Assembly: GCF_001423085.1 (NCBI RefSeq) | Contig: NZ_LMNU01000001.1 | Coordinates: forward strand, 1,221 to 65,220 | DNA: 64,000 bases | Origin: Methylobacterium sp. Leaf125 | GTDB taxonomy: Bacteria > Pseudomonadota > Alphaproteobacteria > Rhizobiales > Beijerinckiaceae | Direction of reading: 5' to 3' | Part shown: one piece after another, positions 10,740 through 20,046 of the stretch | Numbering within the stretch: the first letter of the stretch is position 1 | Layout of the letters: each line of letters starts with the position of its first letter | Position numbers and translations under genes: made by a program | Notes under the pieces: model-generated | What the model saw: the letters and a program-made list of their open reading frames with translations, nothing else | Databases searched by the model: none | Told to the model about the DNA's origin: nothing

Positions 10740-11639
10740 ATGGAACTCAAGTGGATCGAGGACTTCATCAGCCTCGCCGAGACGCGCAGCTTCTCGCGCT
10801 CGGCCGAGGCGCGGTTCGTCACGCAATCGGCCTTCAGCCGGCGCATCCGGTCCCTTGAGGTCTGGCTCGGCACGGTGCTGCTCGATCGCAGCACCTACCC
10901 CATCACCCTCACGGCGGACGGACGCCAGTTCCTCGAGACCGCCGAGGAGGTCCTGCGCCTCCTCACCCTCAGCCGCGCCGACTTCCGGACTCGCAGCGAA
11001 CGCACCAGCCTGCCGGTGGTGACGATCGCCGCGCTCCACTCCCTCTGCCTCTCCGTCCTGCCGCGCTGGCTGAACGGCATCCGCGAGGCGGTCGGGCCGA
11101 TGGCGAGCCGGGTCCTGCCCGACAACTTCAACATCTGCGTCCAGGCGCTGGTGGAGGGCGGCTACGACCTCCTGCTGACCTATCACCATCCGGGGATTCC
11201 GATGCCCCTCGACCCGGAGCGCTATCCGCACCGGGTGATCGGACGCGACAGCCTCGTGGCGGTGGCCGCCCCGAACGGCCTTCCGCCAGACCGCGAGGGA
11301 CGGCGGCCGCTGCTGCAGTATTCGCGCGGCTCCTTCCTCGGCCTCCTCGCCGCCATCGCCCAATCCGCGGAGGGTGCGCCCGTCACCTACCCGATCCACA
11401 CCAACGAGAACTCCATGGCCGAGGCCCTGCGCTCCATGGCGCTGGCCGGCCACGGGGTCGCCTGGCTCCCCGTCAGCCTGGTGGCGGGGGAGATCGCCTC
11501 CGGCGCCCTGGCGGTCGTCAGCGCCGAGATGCTGATGGAGATCCGGCTCTATCGCAGCGCCGAGCGCGCCCGGCCCTTCCTCGATGCGGTCTGGGCCGCC
11601 GCTGCCCTCGACGAACCAAACTATGCGTTACAGGAATAA
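10740..11639 (+). CDS. LysR-family transcriptional regulator
   Basis: A 299-residue regulator. The N-terminal winged helix-turn-helix reads MELKWIEDFISLAETRSFSR, then RFVTQSAFSRRIRSLE, with the fixed spacing of LysR proteins. Residues from about 90 form the effector-binding domain (VVTIAALHSLCLSVLP onward). It lies divergent to the MHS transporter and upstream of aspA and dctA on its own strand, so it could control either side; an amino-acid or C4-dicarboxylate signal is my inference. The start is the only one that keeps the full HTH without added low-complexity sequence. Confidence 0.85.
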   Translation: MELKWIEDFISLAETRSFSRSAEARFVTQSAFSRRIRSLEVWLGTVLLDRSTYPITLTADGRQFLETAEEVLRLLTLSRADFRTRSERTSLPVVTIAALHSLCLSVLPRWLNGIREAVGPMASRVLPDNFNICVQALVEGGYDLLLTYHHPGIPMPLDPERYPHRVIGRDSLVAVAAPNGLPPDREGRRPLLQYSRGSFLGLLAAIAQSAEGAPVTYPIHTNENSMAEALRSMALAGHGVAWLPVSLVAGEIASGALAVVSAEMLMEIRLYRSAERARPFLDAVWAAAALDEPNYALQE

Positions 11640-11895
11640 TCTCGGTCGAAACTAGCATTGGCGCCGGGGTCGGAGCGGGATTACTGCCCTCCCCGGCGGC
11701 GCACCGAGCCGCACCCGTCCCGCGGCGCGTCGCGGGCGCGCCCCTTCCGACCCTCCACGCAGACTCGAGGCGAGGCCGTCCGCGCGGCTGCGCCGCCGCG
11801 CCCGCGTGGCCGATTCCCGACCGGCACACCGTGCCGGACCGCATCCGCACGCCCATCGCTTCGGACCCCGGACGTCCGGACGCCAGGAGAGAGCC
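11640..11895 (+). promoter_or_regulatory. Intergenic region upstream of aspA
   Basis: A 256-bp gap between the LysR gene and aspA. It should hold the aspA promoter, but it is GC-rich and I see no clean sigma-70 boxes or inverted repeat. The only clear signal is AGGAGAG at 11884-11890, which fixes the GTG start of aspA. Confidence 0.3.
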
Positions 11896-13326
11896 GTGAC
11901 CCGCATTCCCGTTGATGGCCATCCGACCCGCACCGAGCACGACCTCCTGGGCGACCGGGAGGTGCCGCAGGCGGCCTATTACGGCGTCCACTCCCTGCGG
12001 GCGGTCGAGAACTTCGCGATCACGGGCCGGACCCTGGCCGACTGCTCGGACCTCATCAATGCGCTCGCGGCGATCAAGCAGGCGGCGGCGCTGGCCAACC
12101 GGGAGCTCGGCCTCCTCGATGCGGCCCGCACGGATGCCATCGTGGCAGCCTGCGAGGAGATTCGCGCCGGTGCCCTGCACGACCAGTTCGTGGTCGACCT
12201 GATCCAGGGCGGTGCCGGGACCTCCACCAACATGAACGCCAACGAAGTCATCGCCAACCGGGCGCTGGAGATCCTCGGCCACGAGCGCGGCGCCTACGAG
12301 CACCTGCACCCGAACGAGCACGTCAACATGGGCCAGAGCACCAACGACGTGTACCCGACGGCCCTGAAGATCGCCGCCACCGGCGCCATCCGACGGCTGA
12401 TCGACGCGATGGCGGCCTTGCGCGGCAGCTTCGCCGCCAAGGCGACCGAGTTCGCCGACATCCTCAAGATGGGCCGCACCCAGCTGCAGGACGCGGTGCC
12501 GATGACGCTGGGCCAGGAATTCGGCACCTACGCGCTGATGCTGCGCGAGGACGAGACCCGGCTCGGGGAAGCCGCCCTGCTGATCCGCGAGATCAACATG
12601 GGGGCCACCGCCATCGGCACCGGCATCACCGCGCATCCGCTCTACGCCGCCCGCGTCTGTGCACGGCTCTCCGAGATCACCGGCATCCCCCTGCAGACCG
12701 CCGAGGATCTCGTCGAGGCGACGCAGGATTGCGGTGCCTTCGTGCAGCTCTCGGGGGTGCTCAAGCGGGTGGCCGTCAAGCTGTCGAAGACCTGCAACGA
12801 CCTGCGCCTCCTCTCCAGCGGGCCGCGGGCCGGCTTCAACGAGATCAACCTGCCGGCGCGGCAGGCCGGCTCCTCGATCATGCCCGGCAAGGTGAACCCG
12901 GTGATCCCCGAAGTGGTCAACCAGGTCGCCTTCGAGGTCATCGGCAACGACGTGACCATCACCTTCGCGGCGGAGGCCGGTCAGCTCCAGCTCAACGCCT
13001 TCGAGCCGATCATCGCCTACAGCCTGTTCAACAGCCTCACCCACCTGCGCGCGGCCTGCATCACCCTCGACCTGCACTGCGTCCGGGGCATCACCGCCAA
13101 CCGCGAGCGCCTGCGGGCCAGCGTCGAGCAATCGATCGGCATCGTCACCGCCCTCAACCCCTATATCGGCTACCGCAACGCCACCGCCGTGGCCCTGGAG
13201 GCCCATGCCACCGGGCGCGGGGTCTACGAACTCGTCCTCGAGCAGGGCCTGATGGCCAAGGCGCAGCTCGACGCCGTGCTGCAGCCGGACCGCCTGACCC
13301 GGCCGCAGGCCTTCGCGGCGGCCTGA
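11896..13326 (+). CDS. aspA: Aspartate ammonia-lyase
   Basis: A 476-residue member of the fumarase/aspartase superfamily, of usual length. It carries the signature loop GSSIMPGKVNPVIPEV with the catalytic serine, NMNANEVIANRALE, and the substrate-binding GQSTNDVYPTALK. Aspartase deaminates L-aspartate to fumarate; the opening TRTEHDLLGDREVPQAAYYG is aspartase-like rather than fumarase-like. GTG at 11896 is taken as start because AGGAGAG lies six bases before it. A dicarboxylate transporter gene follows 145 bp downstream, which supports a role in using aspartate or C4-dicarboxylates. Confidence 0.9.
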   Translation: MTRIPVDGHPTRTEHDLLGDREVPQAAYYGVHSLRAVENFAITGRTLADCSDLINALAAIKQAAALANRELGLLDAARTDAIVAACEEIRAGALHDQFVVDLIQGGAGTSTNMNANEVIANRALEILGHERGAYEHLHPNEHVNMGQSTNDVYPTALKIAATGAIRRLIDAMAALRGSFAAKATEFADILKMGRTQLQDAVPMTLGQEFGTYALMLREDETRLGEAALLIREINMGATAIGTGITAHPLYAARVCARLSEITGIPLQTAEDLVEATQDCGAFVQLSGVLKRVAVKLSKTCNDLRLLSSGPRAGFNEINLPARQAGSSIMPGKVNPVIPEVVNQVAFEVIGNDVTITFAAEAGQLQLNAFEPIIAYSLFNSLTHLRAACITLDLHCVRGITANRERLRASVEQSIGIVTALNPYIGYRNATAVALEAHATGRGVYELVLEQGLMAKAQLDAVLQPDRLTRPQAFAAA

Positions 13327-13471
13327 GGATGGCTCCCCGCCCCTCTGCGGGAGAGGGGGCAAGGGCCAGACGGCGTGGCGCCGCGCCCATCACCGCACCA
13401 CCGGGTCACGCCATGACCCGCGGGACAGAGCGCCGGCACGGCGCCAACAGCACCACACAGGGAGGAACACC

Positions 13472-14806
13472 ATGACGCACGGCGACGCCAAGGCGGACGG
13501 CAGGAAATCCGGCCGGCTCACCCTCTACACCGGCCTCGGGCTCGTCCTCGGCATCCTGGTGGGAGCGGTCCTGCACGGGATGGCGGCGGGGCCGGCGGAG
13601 GCCAAGGAGATCGCCGGCTATTTCACCCTCTGCACCGACATCTTCCTGCGCCTGATCAAGATGATCATCGCACCCCTGGTCTTCGCCACCATCGTGTCGG
13701 GCATCGCGAGCTTCGGCGACACCCGGGCGGTGGGCCGGGTCGCGGCCCTCGCCATGGGCTGGTTCCTCACCGCCTCCGTGGTCTCGCTGACCCTCGGATT
13801 CCTCGTCGCCAACCTGTTCCAGCCGGGGGCCGGCCTCGCCCTGCCCCTGCCGGAGGCCGGGGCCCAGTCCGGGCTCAAGGCCGCCTCCCTCAACCTGCGC
13901 GACTTCCTCACCCACGTGTTCCCGACCAGCATCGTCTCGGCCATGGCCACCAACGAGGTGCTGCAGATCCTGGTGTTCTCGATCTTCTTCGGCTCCGGCC
14001 TCAGCGTGATCGACCGGCGCTACGCCGACCCGATGGTGCACATGATCGACGGTCTCGCCCGGGTGATGTTCGCCGTCACCGACGCGGTGATGCGCCTGGC
14101 GCCCGTCGCGGTCTTCGCCGCCATCGCGGCCGTGATCACCGTGCAGGGCCTCGGCGTCCTCATCGATTACGGCAAGTTCATCGGCGCGTTCTACCTCGGC
14201 CTCGCGGTACTCTGGATCCTCCTGATCGGGGCCGGCTGGCTGGCGCTGGGCCACCGGGTGGTGCGCCTGCTGGACCTGCTGCGGGCGCCGATGATCCTCG
14301 CCTTCTCCACCGCCAGCAGCGAGGCCGCCTTCCCCCGCACCGTCGAGGTGCTGGAGACGTTCGGCGTCCGCCCCCGGGTCACCGGCTTCGTGCTGCCGCT
14401 CGGCTACTCGTTCAACCTCGACGGTTCGATGATGTATCAGGCGATGGCGGCGCTGTTCATCGCTCAGGCCTTCGGCATCCATCTCGGGGTGGCCGAGCAG
14501 TTCACCATGCTCCTCGTCATGATGGTGACGAGCAAGGGCATCGCCGGCGTGCCGCGTGCCTCCCTCGTGGTGGTGGCCGCGACCGTGCCGATGTTCGGGC
14601 TGCCAGCGGCGGGCATCCTGCTCATCATGGGAGTCGACCAGATCCTCGACATGGGCCGCACCGTGACCAACGTCCTCGGCAACGGCCTCGCCACGGCGGC
14701 CGTCGCCCAATGGCAGGGCGAGATGGACGCCGAGCGGGATGCGGAGACGGACGGTTCCGCGGAGGCCTCGGCGGCGACGTCCCCCCTGGCCCCGGCCCGC
14801 AGCTGA
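13472..14806 (+). CDS. dctA: C4-dicarboxylate:cation symporter (DAACS family)
   Basis: A 444-residue inner-membrane transporter with the DctA/GltP fold. The first helix is LYTGLGLVLGILVGAVLHG, then FLRLIKMIIAPLVFATIVSG, the serine-rich hairpin FSTASSEAAFPRTVE, and SFNLDGSMMYQ with the cation/substrate-site residues. It should import succinate, fumarate, malate or aspartate with protons or sodium. Its position after aspA fits uptake followed by deamination to fumarate. An SD-like GGGAGGA precedes the ATG. It converges with the next gene, whose end lies 4 bp away. Confidence 0.88.
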   Translation: MTHGDAKADGRKSGRLTLYTGLGLVLGILVGAVLHGMAAGPAEAKEIAGYFTLCTDIFLRLIKMIIAPLVFATIVSGIASFGDTRAVGRVAALAMGWFLTASVVSLTLGFLVANLFQPGAGLALPLPEAGAQSGLKAASLNLRDFLTHVFPTSIVSAMATNEVLQILVFSIFFGSGLSVIDRRYADPMVHMIDGLARVMFAVTDAVMRLAPVAVFAAIAAVITVQGLGVLIDYGKFIGAFYLGLAVLWILLIGAGWLALGHRVVRLLDLLRAPMILAFSTASSEAAFPRTVEVLETFGVRPRVTGFVLPLGYSFNLDGSMMYQAMAALFIAQAFGIHLGVAEQFTMLLVMMVTSKGIAGVPRASLVVVAATVPMFGLPAAGILLIMGVDQILDMGRTVTNVLGNGLATAAVAQWQGEMDAERDAETDGSAEASAATSPLAPARS

Positions 14807-14810
14807 GGCG

Positions 14811-16310
14811 CTACTTCGCCGCCACCGGCCGCACGGACCAGGTCGCCCAGTAGACGGGGCGGCCGAACACGCTCGATGCGTTCGCGCCGCCCGCCCCTGG
14901 CGCGAGCCGGTCCAGCCAGGTCAGGAAGCCGGCCTTGGCGCGATAGCTCGTCGGGGTCGCGAGGTTGCCGTAGCGGTCCGTCATCCAGAAGTGCTGGCTG
15001 CGCCCGAAGCGGCCCGACCCGTCGCCGCCCGAGCGCAGGCCGAGATAGGCGGTCGAGCGCATGATCGCCTGCGGCTCCGAAAACCAGGTGAGGCCCGCAA
15101 GGGAGCCCGGCGCGAGGTCGGCGGTGTACTGCACGCAGATGTCGGCGACGGGACCGTCCATGGTGTTGGCGGGGCGGTTGCAGCGATAGGCCGCCACCCA
15201 GCGGTCCATGTCCCGGGCCTTGGCCACCCGCACCAGGCTCTGGGCCGGCAGCGGCTCCGCGACGGTCCGGGCCGGCGACCAGACGCGGTCGGCGGTGAGG
15301 TCGCGGCTGGTCCGCAGGTAGAGGCCCATCCGCCGGGTCGCCGCCGGCTCGTTGCAGTCCGAGGGCAGCACGTCGGTGTAGTAGTAGTGATAGACCTGAT
15401 CGACCACGCTGATCGCGCCGACCAGATCGGTGCGGTCGAAGCCCTGCCCGGCGCAGTTGCCGATGATCGCCGCCCCGGTCTCGTCGAGAACGGCGCTGGG
15501 GCTCGGCGCCTCCGGCGTCCGCGACCGGCCGCGACGGGAGCGCTCCGCCGGACGGTCCGCGCCGAACGGCGTCCAGACCGTCCCCGCCTCGGTGCGGCCG
15601 CGGATGTCGAAGCCCTTGAAGTCCAGCGTGCGGGCCTGGAGCAGCGCGTGCCGGTTGCCGGCCTCGGTGGGCACCGCCGCGAGGAAGAAGACGTAGCTGT
15701 AGGCATCCCCGCCCCAGGCGCGCCCCGCCACCGTCATCGGATACCGGGCCGCGATGCCCTCGCTGGCGGGCTCGGGCGCCGGTACGGGCGGGGATTCGGC
15801 CCGGCGACGGCCGCGGCGGCGTCCGCGCTCCTGGGCGCCGCCGCCTTCTTCGCTGCGAGTACCTTCTTGACCGCGAGTGCCTTCTTGGCTGCGGGCAACC
15901 TCGCGGGCCATCTCCCACAGGCGTCCTTGGGTCGGCGGCATCGTGGTGGCGAGTTGCTCCGGCATCGCGCCGGAGCGGACCGAGCCGCCGTCGAGAGCGT
16001 CGGTGGCGCGGCGCGGCGCGCAGGCCCGGGCCGTCTCACCGCGCCGGGATTTCCCGGCGACCGGGGGCGTCTCGGCCTGGTACACGGCCTGGAGCGGGCC
16101 GGTGCCGGGCGTCGTGCGGATCACCTGTACGCTGCTGGCGGATTCACAGGCCGGGGGCGCGAAGAACACCCCCTCGGCCTCGCTCCCCCGGCAGATCTCC
16201 AGCGTCCCGCCACCGGTGACGTAGCAACTCGTGTCGGTGGTCTGTGCGCCCGCGGGGCAGGTCGCGAACCCCAGGAGAAGCGGCAGGAAGGCCGACGGGA
16301 CGGCGCGCAT
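14811..16310 (-). CDS. Exported protein of unknown function with Arg/Glu-rich linker
   Basis: A 499-residue protein. Residues 1-23 (MRAVPSAFLPLLLGFATCPAGAQ) are a signal peptide, so it is secreted or periplasmic. After a short cysteine-containing segment comes a low-complexity linker (about residues 135-165) with repeated EGTR/EEG blocks and runs of Arg. The remaining 300 residues contain repeated aromatic blocks (DQVYHYYYTDVLPSDC, GLYLRTSRDLTADRVWSP) that remind me of five-bladed beta-propeller glycosidase folds, but I see no catalytic acids that I would trust. The alternative start five codons upstream is possible. Function unknown. Confidence 0.6.
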   Translation of the reverse strand: MRAVPSAFLPLLLGFATCPAGAQTTDTSCYVTGGGTLEICRGSEAEGVFFAPPACESASSVQVIRTTPGTGPLQAVYQAETPPVAGKSRRGETARACAPRRATDALDGGSVRSGAMPEQLATTMPPTQGRLWEMAREVARSQEGTRGQEGTRSEEGGGAQERGRRRGRRRAESPPVPAPEPASEGIAARYPMTVAGRAWGGDAYSYVFFLAAVPTEAGNRHALLQARTLDFKGFDIRGRTEAGTVWTPFGADRPAERSRRGRSRTPEAPSPSAVLDETGAAIIGNCAGQGFDRTDLVGAISVVDQVYHYYYTDVLPSDCNEPAATRRMGLYLRTSRDLTADRVWSPARTVAEPLPAQSLVRVAKARDMDRWVAAYRCNRPANTMDGPVADICVQYTADLAPGSLAGLTWFSEPQAIMRSTAYLGLRSGGDGSGRFGRSQHFWMTDRYGNLATPTSYRAKAGFLTWLDRLAPGAGGANASSVFGRPVYWATWSVRPVAAK

Positions 16311-16468
16311 GCGGGCCGGCTGACGGGGAACGCCGGAGGGCGCAGCGAGGGGGAAGGTCCGCGGATGTGTCACGGTGGAGAGGGTTAGCGTAGCCCCGCG
16401 GTTCGACAAGGCTTCACCGGGGTGCCATCCACACCGCCGGTCCTCACATTTCCGCGGACGGCCCCGCG

Positions 16469-17761
16469 TCAGCGGGCGTCCCGGGCCTCCGTCCCGCACC
16501 ACTCGGCGATGAACAGCGCCATCGCGGTGGTGATCCGCTGCACGGAGGCGAGGCTGACGCGCTCGTCGAAGCCGTGGATGTTCTGGCTGACCGGGCCGTA
16601 GCAGAGGGCCGGCACCTGGTCGTAGAGGGCGTAGACCCGCGTATCGAGATAGCTCGGCGACATGAAGCTCTGCAGCTCCGCGCCGGTCGCGGTCCGGTGC
16701 GCCCGGCCGAGCACCGCCTCGGCCTCCGATCCCTCCGCCAGGGCGTAGCCCTCGGAGAAGAAGCCGTTGAAGCTGACGCGGGGCGGGGTGTTCGACAGGA
16801 AGGCGTCGTCCCGGGCGAAATCGCCGATGGCCTGCTCCACCGCGCGGGCGGCCTCCCCGGCCGAGACGCCGGGATAGAGGGCGATGCGGCAGTCGATCCG
16901 GCACCAGGCCGGCACCGAGGAGGCCCAGTCGCCGCCTTCGATCCGACCGATATTGAGGTTGATGGCGTCGGGCTGGTCGGCGAAGTGGGGATGGGCCGCC
17001 TTCTCGGCGTTCCAGCGCGCCTCGAGGGCCCGCAGGGCGCCGATCACCCGGTAGGTGGCGTCGATGGCGTTGGCGCCGGCCCCCATCTCGCGGACATGGA
17101 CCGGACGGCCGCGGACCTCGACGGTGAACCACAGCACGCCGACATTGGCGCGCACGAGCTTCTCGTCCTCGGGCTCGGGGATCAGCACGGCATCGGCGCG
17201 GTACCCGCGCAGGTGGGTCATCAGGGCGCCGTTGCCGGTGGATTCCTCCTCGACCACGGATTGCAGGGTGACGGTGGCCGCGGGCTGAAGCCCGATCCGG
17301 GCCAGCGCGTCGAGGGCGAACAGGTTGGCGGCGTGGCCCGCCTTCATGTCGGCGGCACCCCGTCCGTACATCCAGTCGCCGTCGACGACCGGCTCGAAGG
17401 GTGGGTGGGTCCAGAGGTCCGCGGGGCCGGGCGGCACCACGTCGACATGGGCCTGGAGGATCAGCGAGCGCCCCGTCTCGGCCCGCGGCCGATGGATGCC
17501 GACCACGAGGGGCGCCTGCGAATGCGTCTCCGACATCGCCGCCCCGCCCGGATGGGCGGCCAGGGCGGCCCCGTCCATGGTGAAGCGGTCGAGGGCGTAG
17601 CCGCGGGCCCGGAAGGCCCGGAAGACGAAGTCCTGGATCGCGTGCTCGGCCCCCCGGGTCGACCCGAACCGCACCAGGGCCTGGGTGTGGGCGACCTGTT
17701 CGGGAAAGCCCGCCGCGACGGCCTCGACGATGCGGTCGGCGAGGGCGGGATCGAGGGGCAT
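16469..17761 (-). CDS. M20-family metallohydrolase (ArgE/DapE-like deacylase)
   Basis: A 430-residue zinc hydrolase. Metal-ligand motifs are in family order: LQAHVDVVPPG (His and Asp), WMYGRGAADMKAG (bridging Asp), VVEEESTGNGA (catalytic and ligand Glu), and a C-terminal NIHGFDERV (ligand His). A dimerisation insert lies in the middle. Such enzymes cleave N-acyl groups from amino acids or hydrolyse dipeptides; the exact substrate cannot be told. There is no signal peptide, so it is cytoplasmic. It sits downstream of the DUF3325 gene on the same strand, 52 bp away. Confidence 0.82.
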   Translation of the reverse strand: MPLDPALADRIVEAVAAGFPEQVAHTQALVRFGSTRGAEHAIQDFVFRAFRARGYALDRFTMDGAALAAHPGGAAMSETHSQAPLVVGIHRPRAETGRSLILQAHVDVVPPGPADLWTHPPFEPVVDGDWMYGRGAADMKAGHAANLFALDALARIGLQPAATVTLQSVVEEESTGNGALMTHLRGYRADAVLIPEPEDEKLVRANVGVLWFTVEVRGRPVHVREMGAGANAIDATYRVIGALRALEARWNAEKAAHPHFADQPDAINLNIGRIEGGDWASSVPAWCRIDCRIALYPGVSAGEAARAVEQAIGDFARDDAFLSNTPPRVSFNGFFSEGYALAEGSEAEAVLGRAHRTATGAELQSFMSPSYLDTRVYALYDQVPALCYGPVSQNIHGFDERVSLASVQRITTAMALFIAEWCGTEARDAR

Positions 17762-17813
17762 CGGCGCTCCGGCGTTGGCGAGGGATGCGGCCAGGATAGC
17801 GATGTCGGCCGGT

Positions 17814-18152
17814 TCAGGCGAGCAGTGCCGCCGCCAGCGCCAGGGGCAGGGCGAGGAGGGCGGCCGGGCGGATCCAGGCCGGGCGGTAGGACACCAGCCC
17901 GACCACCAGGAGGGCCGCGCCGGTCAGCGAGCCGATCCACTGCACCGGGCCGAAATTCCAGTCCGAGGTGACCACGGCAGCCGCGAAGGAGGCGGCGAGG
18001 GCGGCCCAGCCGGCGAGGCGCAGCGCCCGGGCGCGGGCCCGCGTCTGGCCGCGCCCGGCGATGGCCCGATGGTGGCGGTCCATGGCGAGGCAGAGGGCCG
18101 CCAGCCCGGCGAAGCTCAGGGCGAGGTTGAGGGCGATGGAGAGCGGCGTCAT
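17814..18152 (-). CDS. DUF3325-family membrane protein
   Basis: A 112-residue protein with three to four hydrophobic helices (SIALNLALSFAGLAALCLA; AGWAALAASFAAAVVTSDW; WIGSLTGAALLVVGLVSY; PAALLALPLALAAALLA). This matches the small DUF3325 proteins that accompany PepSY-TM proteins in iron-uptake loci. Its start overlaps the stop of the PepSY gene by 4 bp (ATGA), so the two are translationally coupled. The biochemical role is unknown; a part in ferric-siderophore reduction or inner-membrane handling is inferred from context. Confidence 0.7.
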   Translation of the reverse strand: MTPLSIALNLALSFAGLAALCLAMDRHHRAIAGRGQTRARARALRLAGWAALAASFAAAVVTSDWNFGPVQWIGSLTGAALLVVGLVSYRPAWIRPAALLALPLALAAALLA

Positions 18153-19687
18153 GCTTCGACGAGACCTTCGGGCACCCGGGCCGGGCCGGGGCGCGCGGCC
18201 TTCGCGGCTTGCCGGCGCGCCTCGTAGTGGGACACCTTGCGCGCCCCGAGGGCGAGGGCGAGGCCCAGCCCCAGCATGGCGGCGTCGAAGGCCAGGAAGT
18301 CGAGGCCGCGATCCGTGGTCAGCGCGCCGACCACCGGGACGGCGCCGAACAGGAGGCCTGCGGCGAGGCCCAGCTCGGTCCAGGCCCTGCGGTGCGGCCG
18401 AAGCAGGGATACGACGGCGGCCAGCGCCCAGGCACCGAAGAACACGCCTCCCTCCCAGGTCGCCCGATGGGCGAGGTCGACGGGCAGCAGCCGGTTGCCG
18501 AGGAAGAACGCCGCCATGCCGATGGGCAGGCCGAGGATCGTCCCGATGTTGAGGCCGCGCACCAGGCGCAGACCGAAGCCCGGCGCCTCGCCCGTCTTCG
18601 GCGCCCGGGCGACGGTCCAGAGGACGAGACCCGTGGCGATGGTGGCCGCGCCGAGCAGGCCGCAGAGGAAGAACAGCGCCCGCAGGGCCGTGCTGGCGAA
18701 ATGCGCCTCGTGCAGGCCCATGAAGCTGGTGAAGACGCGGGCGGCCGGCTTCAACGGCTCGACCCGCTCGACGACGCTCCCGGACGCGGCATCGAAGGCG
18801 ATCTGCGGATGCTGATGGGCGAGGCCGTGGGGCTCCTCGAAGACGGCGACCACGGTGGCGTTGGCGTCGCCCGGATTGTTGACGATGACCATCTCGAGAG
18901 GTTCCGAGATCTCACCCTGGGCCCGGGCCAGCAGGGGCGCCAGCGGCACGGCCTCGCCGGGCCGGCCCGCGGCCGGGCGCCAGGTCGTGGTCTGAGCCGC
19001 CTCGACGTAGAAGCGCAGGTCGTCGCCCTTGTAAGCGGCCGTCACGCCCCAGGGCATGTACATCACGCCGAGGGTCACGATCCCCGTATAGGTGATCATC
19101 AGGTGGAACGGCAGGGCAAGGACGCCCGTGACGTTGTGGGCATCGAGCCAGCCGCGCTGGGCCGACCTGTCCCGCCGGAAGGTGAAGAAGTCGGCGAAGA
19201 TGCGCCGATGCGTGACGATGCCGGAGATCAGGGCGATGAGCAGGATCATCGCGGCGGCGCCGACGATCCAGCGGCCGAGGGCCGGCATCATCTGGAGCTC
19301 GTAGTGAAAGCGGTAGAAGAAGTCGCCGCCCTGGGTGTCGCGCGCCTTGGTGGGCGCGCCGGTCTCGACGTCGAGCATGGCCTGCCCGAGGGGGGCCTCC
19401 AGGCTGTCCATCCAGTAGACGGCGATCACCGGCCGGTCCGGCTGCGGCGCGGAGACGTACCAGGCCATGGCCTTCGGCGCGTGGGCCTTCAGGTAGGCAA
19501 TGCCGCGCTCGGCGGCCGGAATCGCATCGTTGGGGCCGGCCCGCAGCTCCGGGCGCATCCAGAGCGAGAGGTCGGCGCGGTAGTAGGTGGCCGTGCCGGT
19601 GACGAACACGGCGAACATCACCCACCCGGTGACGAGCCCGGCCCAGGTGTGGAGCCAGGCCATCGACTGGCGAAATCCCTGTCTCAT
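18149..19687 (-). CDS. PepSY-associated TM helix protein (putative iron-uptake/reductase component)
   Basis: A 512-residue inner-membrane protein. It starts MRQGFRQSMAWLHTWAGLVTG, the classic first helix of PepSY-TM proteins, with later histidine-bearing helices (LDAHNVTGVLALPFHLMITY; FTSFMGLHEAHFAS) that could bind haem. Four more hydrophobic segments lie at the C-terminus. Relatives act with TonB-dependent siderophore receptors, and some are ferric-siderophore reductases. It is coupled by ATGA overlaps to the genes on both sides, making a three-gene operon. An Irr-box-like palindrome lies upstream of the operon. Confidence 0.8.
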   Translation of the reverse strand: MRQGFRQSMAWLHTWAGLVTGWVMFAVFVTGTATYYRADLSLWMRPELRAGPNDAIPAAERGIAYLKAHAPKAMAWYVSAPQPDRPVIAVYWMDSLEAPLGQAMLDVETGAPTKARDTQGGDFFYRFHYELQMMPALGRWIVGAAAMILLIALISGIVTHRRIFADFFTFRRDRSAQRGWLDAHNVTGVLALPFHLMITYTGIVTLGVMYMPWGVTAAYKGDDLRFYVEAAQTTTWRPAAGRPGEAVPLAPLLARAQGEISEPLEMVIVNNPGDANATVVAVFEEPHGLAHQHPQIAFDAASGSVVERVEPLKPAARVFTSFMGLHEAHFASTALRALFFLCGLLGAATIATGLVLWTVARAPKTGEAPGFGLRLVRGLNIGTILGLPIGMAAFFLGNRLLPVDLAHRATWEGGVFFGAWALAAVVSLLRPHRRAWTELGLAAGLLFGAVPVVGALTTDRGLDFLAFDAAMLGLGLALALGARKVSHYEARRQAAKAARPGPARVPEGLVEA

Positions 19688-20046
19688 GCGGGCGGTCCCA
19701 TCGCGACACCGTCGAGGGCCAGCCAGAGCCCGAGGCCCACCAGCGCGATCGGAAGCCCGAGGCCCAGGGCGGCGCGCAGCAGGGTGCGGGCGGCAAAGAC
19801 CCAGATCACGGCGCCGGCCAGGATGGCGAAGCTGATCAGGGTCGCGGTGGCCACCGCCTCGGAGCGCACCATCGGCAGGGTCAGCGACAGGAAGGCCGTC
19901 GCGAGCCCGGCCAGGGCGTAGCCGCCGAAGGCCGCCAGGCCCACGCGTGCCGCCACCGCGCAGCGGTAGCGCCAGCCACTTCGCGAGCGGGCCCTGTCGA
20001 GGGGACCGGAAATATCCGTCACAGGCAACACCTTCGAGACGCGCAT
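19684..20046 (-). CDS. DUF3649-like membrane protein
   Basis: A 120-residue protein with four hydrophobic helices (AAFGGYALAGLATAFLSLTL and following). It is first gene of the operon with the PepSY and DUF3325 proteins; that gene trio is what leads me to DUF3649. Start MRVSKVLPV at 20046 is favoured over an upstream ATG at 20112, because the extra 22 residues are Pro/Ala-rich and not membrane-like. No strong ribosome binding site is visible for either. Function unknown, probably iron-related by association. Confidence 0.6.
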   Translation of the reverse strand: MRVSKVLPVTDISGPLDRARSRSGWRYRCAVAARVGLAAFGGYALAGLATAFLSLTLPMVRSEAVATATLISFAILAGAVIWVFAARTLLRAALGLGLPIALVGLGLWLALDGVAMGPPA

